Positions 59,990 through 64,000 of a stretch of DNA of 64,000 nt are shown here, one piece after another. Position numbers and translations under genes: made by a program. The DNA lies in NCBI GenBank assembly GCA_007922225.1, contig ML679972.1, positions 37,785,792-37,849,791 on the forward strand, written 5' to 3'. Within the stretch, counting starts at the first letter, position 1. Each line of letters opens with the position of its first letter. Under the pieces are notes generated by a model. That model had not been told where the DNA came from and searched no databases. It saw only the letters and a program-made list of their open reading frames with translations. The stretch is from Emydura subglobosa. Taxonomy: Eukaryota > Chordata > Testudines > Chelidae.

Positions 59990-60460
59990 TGCAGGTCCTG
60001 TTGTGTCAGGTGCTGCACAACCTCAGTGGGAAAGATGGGGGCAGAGGTGGAGTCACGGGGAGCGATTATTAGGGTAGCTCCTAAAGGCCACACTGAAGGA
60101 GCCCCTACTAGGCTGGGTGCTGCACAGAGACAGGCTGTGCCCTGAAGAGCTTACAGCTGAAATAGATGAGGAGAGGAGAAACTGAGGCACAGGGTAGGGA
60201 CATGATTTGCTCAAGGTCACAGGTGGCCCAGCGTGCTCTTCACTATGAATCAAAGGGGTGTTATTAGCGGACCCAAGGCAAGTCGCAGGAAACCAACAAC
60301 TTTACTCCTCTTCATTCTAATATTGCATTTGGTTGGATCACATGGGGTAACCCACACCTTTTTATCTGAGCAAGGCTCAGTGGCTGAGCCAGCAGTGGGA
60401 CCCAGGAGTCCTGCCTTCCCATACTGCTGCCCTAACCCTTAGACCGCACCGCTGCCTCTC
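59990..60460 (-). repeat. CORE-SINE composite, antisense
   Basis: 'ctgttgtgtcaggtgctgc', 'gaagagcttacagctgaaatag', 'gagaaactgaggcacagggt', then 'gggacccaggagtcctgcc'; apparently split by about 100 bp of other sequence near 60240-60360. Confidence 0.8.
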
Positions 60461-61560
60461 TAGTGGTGTGTGCTGAGGATGTAAACGAGCGCAGGCTTAT
60501 GGGGGAACAGGGCCCCTTCCTTTCTTATTCCAAAAGCGGGATGCTCCAGGGCGTAGATTTCCTCCCTCTCCAATTTATGCATTAAAAAAGTCTCTCTTTA
60601 AAAACCCGCAACAAACTAAGCAACACATCCTCATTCACCTGAAATTTCAAGGGTCTCTACCAAGTTCAGCTCTCACCAGCTCTTTACCAAAGCATCCCTG
60701 CCCGGGGCGCTGATGGAATTCGCCATCTGGGCCCTGGCTGCAGGAAATGGTCGGTTGTGGGGGGAGGTTTCCGCCAGCCTGCACTGACCCCATCTCCCTC
60801 TCCTCCGCCAGCAGAGATTAGGGACGGGCAAACTGGGAGGGGGGGAAGGGAGGGGTTTGGGCCCCATATGTCCCTGCGATCTGCCAAACAAAACCACCAG
60901 CTCCTAGTGCCCTCTAACAATTGCCATTCGTCCCCCCTGACAACGGCTGAGTCGGAGTCAATTTTAAAGGGCTTATGTAGCGGCTTCTCTAGAAGGGGAG
61001 GCGGAGGGGGAAGCAGCTGTCCTGTTTATACAGTGTGGTGGGGGTGGGAACCCTCTTCTGCGCTGTTTGCACCAGCGCCTGGATGGCTAGAGCAGCCCTG
61101 CTGGAAATGGGGTTTGCAGGCTTGGCCAAGGTGGTTTTAAGCAGGGGAGCGGGGGGCGGTTCTGCTGTGGCGCTCGGGTGTAAATTCTATAGCTGTTCAC
61201 ACCGGGGATCCCGATTTCTGCATCCCCACGGCCGGCCCTGGTCCCGGCCCCCTTCCCCGCTTTGTTCCCAGTCCCCTGCAGAAGTGCTAGCTGATAGTGC
61301 CCCCTTACGATTGCAGTGGGGAGTGCAGCGCAAGAAATTTCCAGCTGCCCCACTGGAAAATGGCAGTCTAGGAATGGCCATGATTTAACTTCTCTTCGGC
61401 CCAGCCTCCATCAATTTTGGGGGCTGGAGTCCCCGAGCTGGACCCGCTGATGCAGGCAGCCCCAGAGGACGTTACTTCGATTGGAAGATGTCTGGGGGAG
61501 GGGCCGTCTTTGTGTGCTGGGTTTGACACAATGGGGCCAGGTGGGTCCATGACTGGGGCG
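60461..61560. other. Intergenic, unassigned
   Basis: GC-rich in the middle (60820-61260) with overlapping frames on both strands but no domain; no gene called. Confidence 0.4.
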
Positions 61561-62035
61561 CCTTGGGGCTACCATAATACACCTACTAGCAATAAAAATG
61601 TACAGCACCTGGCACAATGGGGGGCCTACCCCATGACTCGAGTTCCTAAGTGCTACTATAATACACCTAATAGCAATAAAAATGATGGCGCTCCTAGGCC
61701 TACCGTAACACACCTGGTAGAAATGCAAATGTTCAACACCTGCTACAATGTGGGTCTGGTCAGTGACTGGGGTGCCTAGGTGCTACCATAATACACAAAG
61801 TAGCAATAAAAATGTACAGCGCCTGGCACAATGGGGACCAGGTCCATGACTGGGGCCTCTAGGTGCTACCATAATACACCTACTAACAATAAAAATGCAC
61901 AGCTCCTGCCACAATGTGAGTCTGGTCTGTGACTGGGTTGCCTAGGTGCTACCGTAATACACCTAGTAGCAATAAAAATGTATGGCATCTGATGCACTAG
62001 GGTCCTGGGTCACGATGGGGGGGTCCTGTTGTAAA
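61560..62035 (+). repeat. 83-bp-unit tandem array, six units
   Basis: 'gctaccataatacacctactagcaataaaaatgtacagc...gactggggtgcctaggt' starts at 61568, 61652, about 61699, 61782, 61865 and 61948. Spacing is 84, 47, 83, 83 and 83; the second unit has an internal deletion. Confidence 0.96.
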
Positions 62036-62129
62036 ACTGGCTAGGGGCTCAGGGCTGATTCAAGGACTGGAAAGCCTGCCCTATCGTAAGTGGCTGCAGG
62101 AGCGCTGTGTGGTTGAAATGATCGAGCAC

Positions 62130-62300
62130 GGCAAGTGGTGCTGAGTTCGGTTCCTGGCTCTGCTGCTGGGTGACCTTGGGCAAGTCATGTCCCTGCTCTG
62201 TGCCTCAGTCTGCCCAGCTTTAAAATGAGGATAACGACACCAGCCTCCTTGGTAAAGCACTTCAGGATCTGCTGATGAAAAGTGCTAGCTACGGCTCCAA
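62130..62300 (+). repeat. CORE/MIR-type SINE
   Basis: 'gctgctgggtgaccttgggc', 'ctgtgcctcagtctgcccag', 'ggtaaagcacttcaggatc'. Confidence 0.88.
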
Positions 62301-62955
62301 AGGTACCTCAACAATCTGAGGCACTGAGCCCAGCTGTTGTTATTTATTATTAAGTTCAGGCGAAAAGGCGACGTAATCCTGGCCTGGAGGAGGCGATTTC
62401 TGCCAGCAGAGAGCTCCTTAATCAAGCAGAGAGCGGCAAGGTGAGCTCCAGGGGCTGGGAGTTGAAGCTCCATGTTCAGAGTGGAAATGGGGTGCACATT
62501 TTTAACAGGGAGATCCGGAGCCTTCACCCTCAGAGCAGCTCCCCAAGGGATGGGCGGATTCTCCATCTCTCAGCCTCTGGGTGCCTCTGGCTAACAGAGC
62601 CGCTCCTGCTCAGCCACAAGAGAAGGGCTGGATGCTGGAACGACTGGGGTGGGACAGGCTGGCCTGGGTCCTGCAGTCCCTGGCCCCATCCCTCTGCAGC
62701 AAGGAGCTGCCTTTTCCTCTAGAGAGCTTGGCTCCAGAGGAGGGCAATCTGGCGCCATTTCTGCTGAGGGGCTGGTATGGGGCGGGGGGTGGAATATGTT
62801 GCCCAAACAACTGCTGCAGCTGGCCCCAGTAATGCTGGGCCTGAGCCGGGTCCGAGCCAGGTCTCAAAACGACCTCCCACAGGTTTAAGAGACAGAAGGG
62901 ACCATCCTGATCCAAGCCAGAGGCTCCAGGGCTGGGGCAGTCTGCCGTCTGACTG
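62301..62955. other. Intergenic, unassigned
   Basis: Mixed unique-looking sequence; a short 'gacagaagggaccatcctgatcc' near 62890 may be a CR1 tip. No gene. Confidence 0.4.
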
Positions 62956-62959
62956 CTAG

Positions 62960-63240
62960 TATGCTAGCATCAAGGGGCCCTGTTGTGCCAGGTGCTGCAC
63001 AGCCACATACATAGTGAGAGGAGATCCCTGCCCCAAAGGGCTTCCAGTCTAAATACACAAAGGCTGAGAGAGGAAACTGAGGCACAAAGCGGTGACAGCG
63101 ACTTGCCCAGGGTCACTCACTAGAGCCAGGGTTGGAACCCAGCATTTTTGACTCCCAGTCCCCCCCCCCCAATTCCAACCACTAGGCCACACTCCCCTCT
63201 CAGAGCTGGGAATACAGCCCAGGAGGCCTGGCTCCCAGCC
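62960..63240 (-). repeat. CORE-SINE composite and tRNA-like monomer, antisense
   Basis: 'ggccctgttgtgccaggtgctgc', 'gggcttccagtctaaatac', 'aggaaactgaggcacaaagc', 'ttggaacccagcatttttg' and 'ctgggaatacagcccagg'. Confidence 0.88.
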
Positions 63241-63638
63241 CAGTGCCATGGCCACCCCTACGCTGCCTCTTAGCCCCAGATGAGGCTACAGACTCTGCTC
63301 CTCTTCCCCTCTGCCCCCAGCTGCTGTTGGCTGCAGCCCCGCTCACCAGTCTAACCAGCACACTGCAGGTGAGGGGCTCCAGCACAGCAATATGGGGGGG
63401 GGGGGGCTGGTTGTGTTTGTGGCTAGAGAGGCAGATGGGGGGAAACTTTAACCACAGAGACACTGGCTGTGGCAGCCGCCCCCCCACCCACCCTGGCCCC
63501 ATCTGGGAGGGTGTCAACAGAGGGGAGAGTTCCCCCCTTCCCCGGGACAAGGAGTAGGGCAGGAGATGGGCCCATCTTGGTCCTCCAAAGGCAGTTCCAG
63601 GCTGGGAGAGGCGGCTGTCTCTCAACCTTCTCTACACA

Positions 63639-63639
<1 letters not shown>

Positions 63640-63678
<39 letters not shown>

Positions 63679-63728
63679 GTTCCAGCAGCAGATGAGCTCT
63701 GTGTGTGTGTGTGTGAAAGGCAAATCAG

Positions 63729-63771
<43 letters not shown>

Positions 63772-63912
63772 CCAGCAGGAGATCAGTTTGTATGTGTGTT
63801 GTGTGTATTCAAGCAGCAATTCAAGTGTGTGTGTGTGCATGCACGGGGGAGATAGGGTAGCCAGCAGCAGATCGTTTGTGTGTACGTGTGTGTGTGTGTG
63901 TGTGTGTAGGTA
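63640..63912. repeat. Interrupted (GT)n array with 'ttccagcag' spacers
   Basis: Long GT runs alternate with 'gttccagcagcagatgagct', 'gttccagcaggagatcag' and 'gccagcagcagatcg' phrases, a composite minisatellite. Confidence 0.92.
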
Positions 63913-64000
63913 GGTTCCAGCAGGCAGCCCTGCTCGGTGCATGTTTCATGGCTTAGGGCTGCCTGCTGGAACCTACCTACACACACACACACACACACAC
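63886..64000. repeat. Perfect inverted repeat with 46-bp arms
   Basis: Left arm 63886-63931 (GT run plus the phrase ending GGTTCCAGCAGGCAGCCCT) is the exact reverse complement of the right arm 63955-64000. A 23-nt spacer (63932-63954) separates them. The right arm is cut by the window edge and may be longer. Confidence 0.93.

Overview
This is a vertebrate genomic window of very low gene density, almost certainly from a sauropsid and most plausibly a turtle (a crocodilian is the main alternative). The grounds are several CR1 LINE copies, a Penelope-like element with a GIY-YIG endonuclease domain, hAT-type non-autonomous DNA transposons, and very many CORE/MIR-type SINEs carrying the 'cctcagtttcccc' core in both orientations. 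There are also long GT/CA microsatellites and GC-rich CpG islands. The species call is inference from repeat content; no lookup was possible.

Only two protein-coding genes can be supported, both on the plus strand. (1) A TMEM229B-like four-helix membrane protein gene has its whole recognisable coding sequence in one exon (34680-35171). A CpG-island promoter with a good splice donor lies about 10 kb upstream (24.2-24.55 kb) and is a candidate first exon, and a candidate 91-nt second exon lies at 24746-24836. (2) A ZFP36/tristetraprolin-family CCCH zinc-finger gene has two exons (50708-50761 and 53447-54319). It has a TATA-containing GC-rich promoter, an intron interrupted by a 100-N assembly gap, and a long 3' UTR with AU-rich pentamers and an AATAAA at 56891. 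ZFP36 proteins bind AU-rich mRNA and recruit CCR4-NOT for deadenylation. TMEM229 proteins have no established function. The pairing matters because human TMEM229B and ZFP36L1 are also neighbours on 14q24, so this window looks like a paralogous (2R-type) copy of that block.

Layout: 1-24 kb is intergenic, with minisatellites of 36-bp, 65-bp, about 60-bp and TGACATCA-rich type, SINEs, CR1s, a 539-bp hAT element with a perfect 8-bp target duplication, an 83-bp-unit array, and a Penelope-like 3' end. 24.2-36.07 kb is the TMEM229B-like gene region. 36-50.5 kb is intergenic, with tRNA-like monomer arrays, CR1, GT-rich arrays and a small hAT-like MITE. 50.5-56.9 kb is the ZFP36-family gene. 57-64 kb is intergenic, with a 1.2-kb CR1 carrying a reverse-transcriptase remnant, an 83-bp-unit array, and GT repeats ending in a perfect 46-bp-arm inverted repeat at the window edge.

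No new multi-gene system is visible. The more unusual signals are the paralogous gene pair, the possible alternative N-terminal exon and its duplicate, the repeated tandem amplification of two short interspersed units (83-bp and tRNA-like), and the terminal inverted repeat.
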